A stretch of 61,008 bases of DNA from Ignavibacteria bacterium (GTDB lineage: Bacteria; Bacteroidota; Ignavibacteria; Kapaibacteriales; UBA961): contig JADJXV010000027.1 in assembly GCA_016720145.1 (NCBI GenBank), forward strand, positions 1 to 61,008. The letters are read 5' to 3'. How positions within the stretch are numbered: position 1 is the stretch's first letter; every line of letters begins with the position of its first letter. Shown here in pieces: positions 9,151 through 17,738 of this stretch. The position numbers and the translations under genes were made by a program. The notes under the pieces were generated by a model, which saw only the letters and a list, made by a program, of their open reading frames with translations, was not told the origin of the DNA and ran no database searches.

Positions 9151-10128
9151 ATGATGACAATTCACCCCTATCAGCCCTCTCGATTTGAGGAATTCGATGA
9201 CTTTGTGGCTTATTCGAACAATGGCACCATCTTCCATACGCAGCGATTTTTATCGTATCATCCCGACGGAAAATTTGATTTTCATGCTTTGATGTTCTAC
9301 GAAGATTCCAAGCTCCTCGCCGTGCTGCCTGCCGCTCTTCGTGAAGGAGGTATTTCATTAGAATCTCCCATTGGGTCGAGTTATGGCGGGATTGTCTTGG
9401 CTCCAATGCCCTACAAAAAGCACGAACAAATAGTAGATGCCCTGCTCGAATATTGTGCTGAAAAAGGATTTCAAAAAATCTACCTCACACCGGCACCGTT
9501 TTTTTATCAACGTGAGCAAATGCAGAATATAGATTATGCACTTGCGTTGCGGGGTTTTGACTATGATCGTCATTATATTTCTCATATTATCGAGCATGGG
9601 CAGAACCCACAATTCCTGTCAACATTCAATGCAACAGCCCGGAATTATGTTCGCCAATTCAATAAAAATCAAGACCTTACTATAGAATTCACCACTCACA
9701 CCGACGCCTATTATGAAATCTATCCTATCCTCGTCGAGAATAAAGCCAAGCACAACGCACACCCTACACACTCTCTCGATGAAATGGTGAAATTACAGGC
9801 ACAATTTCCACAAAATATGCAGCTTGTCATTGCGCGTTTGAATGGAAAAGCTATAGCCGCATCGTGGATTATGGACTGCAACGCGCAGGTAACACTCTGC
9901 TTTTACAACATGATGCTTTATGATTTCGAACAATTCCACCCCATGTACGGCATCATGAATGCCATCGTCGAGTATTCCCGCGGCAGAGGCGCATCATTTG
10001 TCGATATTGGCGTCTCGCAGGATACCAAACATGACAATCCAATGACTCCCTCCTACCCGTTAATTGACTTTAAAGAAAAATTTGGTGCCAAAGGTATGCT
10101 TCGCAGTACTTTCAGGAAAATTCTATGA
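9151..10128 (+). CDS. FemAB-like / GNAT-fold acyltransferase
   Basis: About 325 aa from ATG 9151. A TTG frame opens earlier at 9058, but that stretch overlaps a terminator. The protein resembles the double-GNAT FemAB-like family: an N-terminal half with PIGSSYGGI, and a C-terminal half with AIAASWIMD, then YGIMNAIVEY and IDFKEKFGAKG near the end. Family members transfer aminoacyl or acyl groups onto lipids, peptidoglycan precursors or glycans. The substrate cannot be inferred here. Its stop overlaps the ATG of ndh (ATGA), so the two are probably co-translated. Confidence 0.75.
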   Translation: MMTIHPYQPSRFEEFDDFVAYSNNGTIFHTQRFLSYHPDGKFDFHALMFYEDSKLLAVLPAALREGGISLESPIGSSYGGIVLAPMPYKKHEQIVDALLEYCAEKGFQKIYLTPAPFFYQREQMQNIDYALALRGFDYDRHYISHIIEHGQNPQFLSTFNATARNYVRQFNKNQDLTIEFTTHTDAYYEIYPILVENKAKHNAHPTHSLDEMVKLQAQFPQNMQLVIARLNGKAIAASWIMDCNAQVTLCFYNMMLYDFEQFHPMYGIMNAIVEYSRGRGASFVDIGVSQDTKHDNPMTPSYPLIDFKEKFGAKGMLRSTFRKIL

Positions 10129-11459
10129 TTGCAGGAATCTCGCTCAATATTCCCGATACGACCAAGCCGAGAGTGGTGATCATTGGCGGTGGCTTCGGTG
10201 GACTCAATCTCGTGAAAAAGCTGCCACTGAAGGAATTTCAAGTGGTGATGTTTGACAAACATAACTATCATACTTTCCAACCGCTTCTCTATCAAGTAGC
10301 CACTGCAGGACTGCAACCGGACTCTATCGCCGGTCCCTTGCGAAATGTCTTCTCCGACAAACCCGACTATCACTTTCGGCTCTTGAAAGTGCTCTCTGTC
10401 AATTGCGCAGCCAAAACCATCGAGACCGTTGCCGGAACTCTTTCCTACGATTACCTCATCATTGCCAGCGGTTCACGGGCTAACTTTTTTGGTAATACCG
10501 ACGTCCAGAAATTATCCTTCCCGCTCAAGACTATTCCAGAAGCGCTCAATCTCCGCAGCCAACTCATGCAGGTATTTGAAATAGCAGGAATTACAAATGA
10601 TCCCGCACAAAAGGCACGGCTTATGAATATCGCGCTCGTCGGCGCAGGTCCGACGGGAGTGGAGACTGCAGGTGCTTTAGCCGAACTCCGCAAGTATGTG
10701 CTTCCAAAGGACTATCCTGATCTTGACTTTACGAAAATGAATATTTATCTGATCGAAGGGTCGAGTAGGGTGTTACCATCGATGTCCGAATACGCAAGTA
10801 CGAAAGCCAAAAAGAGTTTGGAAAAAATGAAAGTGATAGTCAAAACAAATTCATTCGTCGATGGATATGATGGCAAAACCGTGCGCCTGAAAAGCGGAGA
10901 AACCATTGAGGCGCAGACCGTTGTTTGGTCGGCGGGCGTGACGGGTGATATACTCGCAGGATTAGCTTTGGATTCGATAGAACACGGAAGAATACTCGTC
11001 GATCATCATTGCGAAGTACTTGGCACAAAAGGTATTTATGCCATAGGTGATGTTGCAAGTATGGAAAGCTCTGACTATCCGAACGGACATCCGGGAGTCG
11101 CGCAGGTTGCGATACAAATGGGTACGTACTTAGGGAAAAATCTCTTGAATTTTCATCTGCGATTGCCCGTTAACCCATTCAAATACTTTGATAAAGGTTC
11201 GCTCGCCACCATCGGGCGCAACAAAGCAGTCGCCGACTTGCCCGGCAATCTCCATATCGCCGGACGTCCTGCCTGGTATGTGTGGCTCTTCATCCACATC
11301 GCGTATCTGATTGGTTTTCGGAATAAACTTTTGGTGTTTATTAATTGGATATGGAGTTATATTACCTACGACCAAGGTAACCGGTTGATTATTAGACCAT
11401 TTATACGGAAGGATGATAAGCTCGGGCAGGAGATTGCTCTAACTAATGAACTAGAATAA
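10125..11459 (+). CDS. ndh: Type II NADH dehydrogenase (NDH-2)
   Basis: 444-aa single-subunit, non-proton-pumping NADH:quinone oxidoreductase that feeds electrons to the quinone pool at the inner membrane. An FAD-binding GGGFGG lies at about 21-26, followed by the NDH-2 signature HTFQPLLYQVATAGL. A second nucleotide-binding motif is LVGAGPTGVETAG, and the FAD-contacting segment is YAIGDVA. A hydrophobic C-terminal region (WLFIHIAYLIG...INWIWSY) fits the membrane anchor. Length matches the family. It overlaps the preceding acyltransferase by 4 bp. A palindromic repeat follows about 130 bp downstream. Confidence 0.95.
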   Translation: MIAGISLNIPDTTKPRVVIIGGGFGGLNLVKKLPLKEFQVVMFDKHNYHTFQPLLYQVATAGLQPDSIAGPLRNVFSDKPDYHFRLLKVLSVNCAAKTIETVAGTLSYDYLIIASGSRANFFGNTDVQKLSFPLKTIPEALNLRSQLMQVFEIAGITNDPAQKARLMNIALVGAGPTGVETAGALAELRKYVLPKDYPDLDFTKMNIYLIEGSSRVLPSMSEYASTKAKKSLEKMKVIVKTNSFVDGYDGKTVRLKSGETIEAQTVVWSAGVTGDILAGLALDSIEHGRILVDHHCEVLGTKGIYAIGDVASMESSDYPNGHPGVAQVAIQMGTYLGKNLLNFHLRLPVNPFKYFDKGSLATIGRNKAVADLPGNLHIAGRPAWYVWLFIHIAYLIGFRNKLLVFINWIWSYITYDQGNRLIIRPFIRKDDKLGQEIALTNELE

Positions 11460-11589
11460 AACATCAATTGAGTATATGGTAATACGAAGCTATGCTGTTA
11501 GATACAAATTTCACTTTAACACCAATAATTACTCTACCTTTCTGAATTACTTCGTTTCTTACTGCTTGTTAATCCTCAAGTTACATTCT

Positions 11590-11675
11590 AACACAAAGGC
11601 ACAAAGTGACCACAAAGTTCACTATTGATACTAGTATCTGTAGTGCACTTTGTGGTCACTTTGTGCCTTCGTGTT
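11590..11675. repeat. AACACAAAGG palindromic repeat, copy R1
   Basis: The left arm begins AACACAAAGGCACAAAGTG. The right arm reads as its reverse complement and ends CTTTGTGCCTTCGTGTT, around a GATACTAGTATC core. Further copies lie at 13891-13974, 15815-15905, 16935-17172 and 17622-17688. It sits between two convergent genes and could act as a bidirectional terminator. Confidence 0.85.
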
Positions 11676-11709
11676 GAAAAAATAAATTAGTTCAATTTTT
11701 GATTTAAAA

Positions 11710-12747
11710 TCATACCCCCAGCATTGCCTTCCCTTCCGGCGACTGTTCGACGCTTGTTTTTTCCCATGGTTTTAATTTTTGGAAAGCGGGTCTAAAGAGT
11801 GCTGTCGCTTCATCCAGCTTGCCAATTTTATACAAAAACACTGCAAGTTGAATATTCCCAAAGGTATAGTCGGGGTTGGCCACGGGGATTTCGCGCATTA
11901 CTTCTTCAGCAAGAACTACTTTTTCCTGTGTTTCGTAGATTTTAGCAAGCAATACTCTCGCTCTTGCGAAGCTAGGTTTTGTACCAATTGCGCGATTGAG
12001 CCAGAGAATTGCTCTATCAAAATCTTGGAGTTTGTCATACGCGATAGCGAGTGCAAGCATGGTTGTCTCTTCGTCGGGGAAGTCACGCAGTATTCGAAGA
12101 GCAGTATCTTTAACCATTTCCCAATTCTTAAGTACTTGAAATATCTGCAATTCTATTGCCCGATGACTGTAGGTATCAGGCGCTGAACGTATGAGATTTT
12201 TAACAATCGGGAGGATGTCGGCTTCGAGGTTGATTTCAGGGTATTGGCCTGCCATCCAGCACAGGGCAGAACAGTACATTTCCAACCCTTTTGGAGTGGT
12301 GCCTTCGGGTACAAGCGCGAAGGTTTTTTTGAATAAATCATAACTTGCGTCCATTTCTCCTCGCCATTGTAAGCTCCCTGCGAGAGTAAATTGAACTAAT
12401 AAATCGGTAGAATTTTTCACATCTTCTATGAGCAACGTGGCGACAGAATCATCTTCTTGGAAAGCTACATACCAAGCTTTTAGGAAATCCGAATCCGTCG
12501 CTTCGATGCCATCGACAATAGCTTTTTCGCCTTGTTTGGCAAAATTGCCGGGCATGCGGAAATAGGCAAATGAAAGATTAGAATAAGGTTCGGGGTTGAG
12601 CGGATCGAGTTCGATAGATCTCTCCAAAAACACCCTAGCTTGCGTAAGTCGCGTACGAGATTCGAGTTCTGCTCCAATCCTAGCGAGACGTTCGGGTTCG
12701 TTCCAGTGAGCATAGCCGTCATTTATAAGGTCATTGATAGTATTCAT
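11710..12747 (-). CDS. TPR repeat protein
   Basis: 345 aa, no signal peptide or membrane segment, so probably cytoplasmic. It has helical tetratricopeptide-like repeats, clearest at about 32-70 (ARVFLERSIELDPLNPEPYSN) and 240-300 (FDRAILWLNRAIGTKPSF). Such proteins are scaffolds; no partner is suggested by the neighbourhood. It stands alone: the upstream gene is divergent and the 3' side carries a palindromic repeat. Confidence 0.8.
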   Translation of the reverse strand: MNTINDLINDGYAHWNEPERLARIGAELESRTRLTQARVFLERSIELDPLNPEPYSNLSFAYFRMPGNFAKQGEKAIVDGIEATDSDFLKAWYVAFQEDDSVATLLIEDVKNSTDLLVQFTLAGSLQWRGEMDASYDLFKKTFALVPEGTTPKGLEMYCSALCWMAGQYPEINLEADILPIVKNLIRSAPDTYSHRAIELQIFQVLKNWEMVKDTALRILRDFPDEETTMLALAIAYDKLQDFDRAILWLNRAIGTKPSFARARVLLAKIYETQEKVVLAEEVMREIPVANPDYTFGNIQLAVFLYKIGKLDEATALFRPAFQKLKPWEKTSVEQSPEGKAMLGV

Positions 12748-13039
12748 GAGTATTGTATGTATGGTTAAACAGATAATTTAAAAGCGTGCAAAACTACTGT
12801 AATTTTCAGTAGTGGTGAAATGAAGATTAATGTACTGTACGAATCACTTCTCAGAGCTATAGTTTGAAAACGGGTAGGCATTGATTTGGGTGACAAATGT
12901 TTATATGAGTTTAGCTTTAAAAATTTCATGAAATACGTACATTTATAGCAAAAATAATTCTTGCATAACAGTTTGGAATATCGTAGTTTAGCTTTCAGGA
13001 ATTACCCAAGAGTATCTTATCACATTTCTTGTCAAATTC

Positions 13040-13861
13040 ATGAAGCATTTTTTACGCTTTCTCGCCTTGATTTTCCTTGCCATTTCGACGCAAATTTCCG
13101 CACAAAATACTGCAGGTTCGGTGGAGGTCGGAGTGTTTTCGGCGTATCAGTTTTCGCATTTTAGTGGTGGAGTTTTTGAGGAACCTAACGCCAAGCTTTA
13201 CGATATTCCATTTAGTACTTATGGTGTTACAGCAGGCGCGATTGCTGAGTTCCAAATTACTTCGAATTTTGAGTTACTTGGCATACTTCGTTATGAAGAG
13301 CTCCATGCAAGTAAATATTTGGAAGATTCGGTTTTGAGCAAATTGCAAGATGGAACCGAAATCTCTACCTACATCTATCATAAATATGAGATAGTTGCGC
13401 CACAGATTGCTGTTAGTTTTCTTGGGAAATTTACTTTTCAGGAGACAAAGTTAAGTGTACTTGGTGGCGTTTCACTTGGAGTTCTGTTGAACGATTCAGA
13501 AGTTGAAACTTTTGGATTAATACTTGACCCTGACCGTCCTACAAATGGTTTCGGACCAGATTCTATAAAAGGACTTAAATACCCAGGGATTAAAGGTGAG
13601 TATCCTCAAGTTTCAGACGAAACGAGAACTTCTATTATTCTTTATTCAGGTGAAATCTACCAACGCCAATCCCTCCAACTCGGCCTCACAGCAGGACTCC
13701 AATACGACATTCCACTCTTTCCCATCAATGAAGGTGCACATAAGTTTGTCACCCTCACCCCGAGCGTGCTTTTCAATTACAATCTCACAACCTATTCTGA
13801 TTATGAGAAGTTACGTGCGTGGAATGTGAGTGCTGGGTTTGTGCTGAAAGTGGGCTTATAA
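13040..13861 (+). CDS. Outer-membrane-type beta protein, paralog 1
   Basis: 273 aa. Signal peptide of about 21 residues, mature N-terminus near QNTAGSVEVGVFSAYQ. The rest is alternating polar/hydrophobic strands, and the C-terminus ends in LKVGL, suggesting an outer-membrane beta-barrel. First of a local paralog family (14087, 14951, 16060) sharing the AGSVEVG start, a TSI(I/T)xYxGEI/GPIYQR segment, GLQYDIP and the C-terminal strand. Function unknown; I do not recognise a characterised porin. It is intact. Confidence 0.75.
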   Translation: MKHFLRFLALIFLAISTQISAQNTAGSVEVGVFSAYQFSHFSGGVFEEPNAKLYDIPFSTYGVTAGAIAEFQITSNFELLGILRYEELHASKYLEDSVLSKLQDGTEISTYIYHKYEIVAPQIAVSFLGKFTFQETKLSVLGGVSLGVLLNDSEVETFGLILDPDRPTNGFGPDSIKGLKYPGIKGEYPQVSDETRTSIILYSGEIYQRQSLQLGLTAGLQYDIPLFPINEGAHKFVTLTPSVLFNYNLTTYSDYEKLRAWNVSAGFVLKVGL

Positions 13862-13890
13862 TGAAAATAAACGATGGATTATTTTAAAAA

Positions 13891-13974
13891 AATGTACGCA
13901 AAGACAATCTACAAAGCGCACTACAAATACCAGTATCTATAGTGAACTTTGTGCCCACTTAGTGTCTTTGTGTT
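13891..13974. repeat. AACACAAAGG palindromic repeat, copy R2
   Basis: Imperfect palindrome around CAGTATCTATAGTG, ending GTGTCTTTGTGTT. Located 30 bp after paralog 1 of the outer-membrane array; the left arm is eroded. Confidence 0.7.
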
Positions 13975-14086
13975 AAAAAACGTAACATGCTGATTTTTAA
14001 ATACAAAGCACACGACACAACATGCAGTTCCTGAGCCTAAAATTAGATACTACATTCAATTATTCTTCACTTCATTCACAACTATC

Positions 14087-14917
14087 ATGAAACACATAAT
14101 TCTACTTTTTGCATGCTTTACTCTCGCGTTTTCGGTGAATCTCTCTGCTCAGAATGTGGCGGGTTCGGTGGAGGTGGGGGTGTATTCGGCATTTCAGCGG
14201 GGAGATTTAAGTGGTGCTTTAGAAATCGGTGACAATAATGGCATGAGACCATATCCTTCTTTTGAAGGATTTGGTTATAGTATTCCAACATTTGGAGGTA
14301 TAATTGAATACCATTTCGGAACGGTGTTTGCACTTATTGGGGTCTTGAGATATGAAAACACTCCACAGAGCTTAAGTATATCCGGTGAACGTAATTATTA
14401 TAAAGCTACAGATGGTAGTAACCGTACATTTGATTCGGAATTCACTTGTAGTGTCGATGTCAAAGCTATTACTACTTCACTCCTTGGAAAAACAACCATT
14501 TCAGGGACGAATTTAAGTATTCTGACAGGGGCAGATATAAGTATTGTTGCCTCGAATTCTCAAGAAATACGGTTCTATTTGTATCCTGAGCAAGGATATC
14601 CAATTACGATTGATTCACTTCCTAATCTCGTACCGGACAACATCTATGGGCAGCCACATCGATATCTCGATGATACACACACTTCAATAACAATGTACAA
14701 AGGCGAAATTGACAATAGTTCTCGTTCATTACTCTTTGGAATTACCCTTGGCTTGCAGTATGATATTCCGGTCTATACAATTTCCGAATCCGAGAAAAAG
14801 TTCGTCACGCTCACACCTACGTTCATGGCAAGAAGAGCTATTTCAGATATATCGACTACTAATTATCTTCGCATTCATTCTTTTAATCTTGGTTTTGCGC
14901 TTAAAGTGGGATTATAA
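14087..14917 (+). CDS. Outer-membrane-type beta protein, paralog 2
   Basis: 276 aa with a signal peptide (mature start near QNVAGSVEVGVYSAFQ) and the same predicted beta-barrel layout as its neighbours, ending in FALKVGL. The most divergent intact member in the middle, where surface loops would lie; the conserved parts are the N-terminal strand, a DTHTSIT segment, LGLQYDIP and the C-terminal strand. Only 33 bp separate it from paralog 3, so they may be co-transcribed. Function unknown. Confidence 0.75.
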   Translation: MKHIILLFACFTLAFSVNLSAQNVAGSVEVGVYSAFQRGDLSGALEIGDNNGMRPYPSFEGFGYSIPTFGGIIEYHFGTVFALIGVLRYENTPQSLSISGERNYYKATDGSNRTFDSEFTCSVDVKAITTSLLGKTTISGTNLSILTGADISIVASNSQEIRFYLYPEQGYPITIDSLPNLVPDNIYGQPHRYLDDTHTSITMYKGEIDNSSRSLLFGITLGLQYDIPVYTISESEKKFVTLTPTFMARRAISDISTTNYLRIHSFNLGFALKVGL

Positions 14918-14950
14918 AGTCTATTTTCCTTCACTCTCTTCACAATTTCT

Positions 14951-15792
14951 ATGAAACACTTTATTGTACTTTTTGCTTGCTTTTGCATTGCGCTTTCAGT
15001 GAATATTTCTGCTCAGAATGTGGCGGGTTCGGTGGAGGTTGGGGTGTATTCAGCGTATCAGTTTACGCATTTTAGCGGTGGGTATATTGAATTATTCAAT
15101 AATAAATTTGAAGATGATCCCTATACTACGTATGGGTTTACCGTTGGTGGAATGGTAGAAGTGCATTTCAGCCCGACCTTTGCAGTGCTTGCAATACTAC
15201 GATATGAAAAGCTTTATGGTAAAAAAATTCACGTCGGAGATAAATATCCGAGTAAATTAGCGGATGGTACGGAAATTTTAACAGAAATAAATCATGTCTT
15301 TGAAGTAATTGCACCTCAGTATGCATCAACACTATTAGGGAAATATACACCAACTGAATCAAAACTAAGTATCCTAGCAGGTATTTCCATTGGCGTTCTG
15401 ATTAACGACAAAGAAGAGCAGTTATATCAATTAGTACTTGACCCCACGCGACCTGTGCAGTTTCCTATATCAGTTGATAGTTTTGGGATGCCAGTAGATT
15501 CGATAACTTCTGCAGTGGTAACCAAAGGACAAAAGTCACGATTTACCGATGAAACCAGAACATCTATTACATTATACTCAGGTCCCATCTACCAGCGCAC
15601 CGCCCTCCAACTCGGTCTCACAGCAGGACTTCAATACGACATTCCACTCTTTTCCATCAGTGAAGCTTCGCAAAAGTTTGTGACACTCACGCCGAGCGTA
15701 CTTTTAATTACAACCTCACAACTTATTCTGATTATGAGAAGTTACGTGCATGGAATGTGAGTGCTGGGTTTGTGCTGAAAGTGGGATTGTAG
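14951..15792 (+). CDS. Outer-membrane-type beta protein, paralog 3 (frameshifted near the C-terminus)
   Basis: Closest to paralog 1 through its length, including the PIYQR and GLTAGLQYDIPLF segments. One base is missing near 15715 relative to paralog 1 (CTTTTAATTAC against CTTTTCAATTAC). The frame as written therefore stops at 15760 with an unrelated tail, while the true C-terminal strand VSAGFVLKVGL continues in another frame to the stop at 15792. A barrel lacking its last strand should not assemble, so this is either a recent pseudogene or a sequence error. Confidence 0.75.
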
Positions 15793-15814
15793 AGAATATC
15801 AGCACGTTTCAATT

Positions 15815-15905
15815 TTAACACGAAGTCACGAAGTGGGCACAAAGTACACTACAGATACCGGAATTTGTAGTGCGCTTTGTGGTTTATCTTCGTGTCTTAG
15901 TGTTA
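15815..15905. repeat. AACACAAAGG palindromic repeat, copy R3
   Basis: TTAACACGAAGTCACGAAGTG on the left, CTTCGTGTCTTAGTGTTAA on the right, around ATACCGGAAT. It follows paralog 3 by about 20 bp. Confidence 0.75.
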
Positions 15906-15922
15906 AAATTAAAACTTGTTGA

Positions 15923-16026
15923 TTATCAAACATTTTTAAAATCACATACTCCTTATATCCTGTTCTTATTAAAGTAATTACAGGCAGAAAAATAAGTGCT
16001 GATTTTGCTCTTAAAGTTGGTTTATA
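15923..16026 (+). pseudogene. Fossil C-terminus of a further outer-membrane paralog
   Basis: An open stretch without a start encodes a remnant ending SADFALKVGL followed by TAA, matching the C-terminal strand of the array paralogs. The bases after its stop, TTATAAATTCTATTTT up to the next ATG, closely resemble those between paralogs 2 and 3. It therefore looks like the tail of a lost paralog that once preceded paralog 4. Confidence 0.65.
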
Positions 16027-16059
16027 AATTCTATTTTATTCACATTATTCACAATTTTT

Positions 16060-16831
16060 ATGAAACAATTTTCTATTCTCATTGCCTTTATTTTAATAAA
16101 CTTATCGACACAAGTTACAGCGCAGCACATCCCGGGTTCGGTGGAGTTTGGACCTTATTTCGCCTATCAATTCGGTTTTTTCAATACGGATATTCCCGAT
16201 ATTCCGGGTGTGAACTCTAAGAGTACAGAGGTCAGTACGGACGGATATTCTCTCGGTGGTGTGGTTGCTTATCATATCTCTCCGACTATAGCACTTCTTG
16301 GAATTATACGCTATGATTATCTTTCGCTCTATTCCACTCAAAAGGGTGAAAAAGACACCTATACTGACCAAAATGGTGATATATATGAATACTCTTTGTT
16401 CGCTGCATCGAGATTCAGTTTACCGCAAATTACAACGACAATATTCTTCCAATACAATGCTATTGGAAGACTTAACTTGCTCGGCGGCGCGCAGGTAGGT
16501 GTTCTAACCAATGAAACGGAAGAAAATAGGTATAATCTTAGCTTCAACCCTCTATACCCGATGAGCTTTGATGATATTCCCACCAAAATTCCGACTGCGT
16601 ACAAGGGTCAAATACCACAATACTGGGATGTTACCCACACTTCACTGGTACTGTAAAAGGACCAATCTATCAACGGCAGGTGCTGCAACTTGCTTTGGCA
16701 GGAGGGCTTAGCTTAGAAACCAAGCTGGCAAGTAATGCCACTTACTACCTACCTTTTTATGACCTATAAACCTTTCAACTCATACTCACAGTATAGGAAG
16801 GGGATTTAGGGTTGCTTTGGTACTTCTTTGA
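16060..16831 (+). pseudogene. Outer-membrane-type beta protein, paralog 4 (multiply frameshifted)
   Basis: Starts with a signal peptide and the conserved HIPGSVEFGPYFAYQ. The frame stops at 16656, shortly after DVTHTS. One missing base near 16643 restores GTVKGPIYQRQVLQLALAGG, the family's C-terminal third. Correcting a T run near 16756 and a G run near 16801 would extend it to a stop at 16831 with a plausible last strand. Three indels, two of them in homopolymers, indicate decay or poor sequence. As written the product is 198 aa without the end of the barrel. Confidence 0.7.
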
Positions 16832-16934
16832 AATTCTTGTAAACTTTATATTTGAAATGAAAAATTTAGTAAATATATAATATGTACATGGAACTTTGTG
16901 GCAACCTATGTGTTTAAATCACATGTTTCATTTT

Positions 16935-17172
16935 TAACACGAAGCAAAGTTACATTGTGATTGAACATTTGCATGCGTAATGTTGATATTTAAAACAAAG
17001 TCACTTCAAATACTTGTATCTTTGTGACCTTTGTTATTAAGCCTCATTTTCGTGTCTTTGTGTTAATAACGGCATGTTCATTTTAAACACAAAGGCACGT
17101 TAAACCAAAGTTCACAAAGTGCATACAGATATCTGTAGTGCACATTGTGGCTATTTCGTGACTTTTTGTGTT
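16935..17172. repeat. Two adjacent AACACAAAGG palindromic repeats (R4, R5)
   Basis: R4 (about 16935-17064) is degenerate, with TTAACACGAAG on the left and CGTGTCTTTGTGTTAA on the right. R5 (17085-17172) is better kept: AAACACAAAGGCACG on the left, GCATACAGATATCTGTAGTGC at the centre and TTTTGTGTT on the right. Together they fill most of the 16832-17190 gap, where no coding frame is convincing. Confidence 0.7.
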
Positions 17173-17190
17173 GGATTCATAATCATGAAC

Positions 17191-17571
17191 TTAAAAATAT
17201 CCATTAATGTATCTTCTCACACCATCTTTAAACAGTACGGTGTTGAAATTCATTAATAGACCTAGTTTACAGTTGCTCACTTTTAAATACGTAAGAATCT
17301 GAGCTTCGTGTAAAGGATGCAATGAATCAACAGATTTAATTTCTATAATTAGTTTGTTTTCAACTAGTAAGTCAATTCTATACCCTGCTTCAAGCTTCAC
17401 ACCTTCGTAAATAAGTGGTAACTGCTTTTGTTTTTCAACCAGTAGATTACGTGAACATAATTCATGATACAAGCATGCTTCATACGCGCTTTCTAACAAG
17501 CCTGGACCTAATGTTCGATGAACTGTAAGTCCTGCATCAACAACAATTTTGGAGATTTCATTTTCATTCAT
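17191..17571 (-). CDS. GxxExxY protein
   Basis: 126 aa. Carries the name-giving motif GPGLLESAYE at about 22-31 and the later ...YRIDLLVENKLIIEIKSV... stretch, which has the D and E-x-K arrangement of the PD-(D/E)XK nuclease fold. The family is widespread, often beside repeats and mobile elements, and its biochemical role is not established to my knowledge. Here it is flanked on both sides by palindromic repeats. Confidence 0.88.
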   Translation of the reverse strand: MNENEISKIVVDAGLTVHRTLGPGLLESAYEACLYHELCSRNLLVEKQKQLPLIYEGVKLEAGYRIDLLVENKLIIEIKSVDSLHPLHEAQILTYLKVSNCKLGLLMNFNTVLFKDGVRRYINGYF

Positions 17572-17621
17572 AACAGTAGTGTAGAATAGTGAAAAATACT
17601 TAGATTTTGGTAATTATACAA

Positions 17622-17688
17622 GCCCCAAAATGCACTACAAATACCGGTATCTATAGTGAACTTCGTGCCCACTCTGTGCCTTTGTGTT
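17622..17688. repeat. AACACAAAGG palindromic repeat, copy R6 (partial)
   Basis: Keeps the core ACAAATACCGGTATCTATAG and the right arm through GCCTTTGTGTT; the left arm is mostly lost. Very close to R2, and both are followed by a similar TAACATGCTGATT stretch. Confidence 0.7.
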
Positions 17689-17738
17689 AAAAACATAACA
17701 TGCTGATTAGTAAGCTAATAGTGCACACCAAATGACGC

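Noticed and set aside
12793..12813. ACTACTG/CAGTAGT hairpin as a terminator
   Set aside because: It lies upstream of the start of the TPR gene, has no T run, and faces no gene end.
11590..17688. Recurring repeats considered as a CRISPR or phage att-site series
   Set aside because: Copies are palindromic, irregularly spaced, separated by whole genes and variable in length; there is no integrase.
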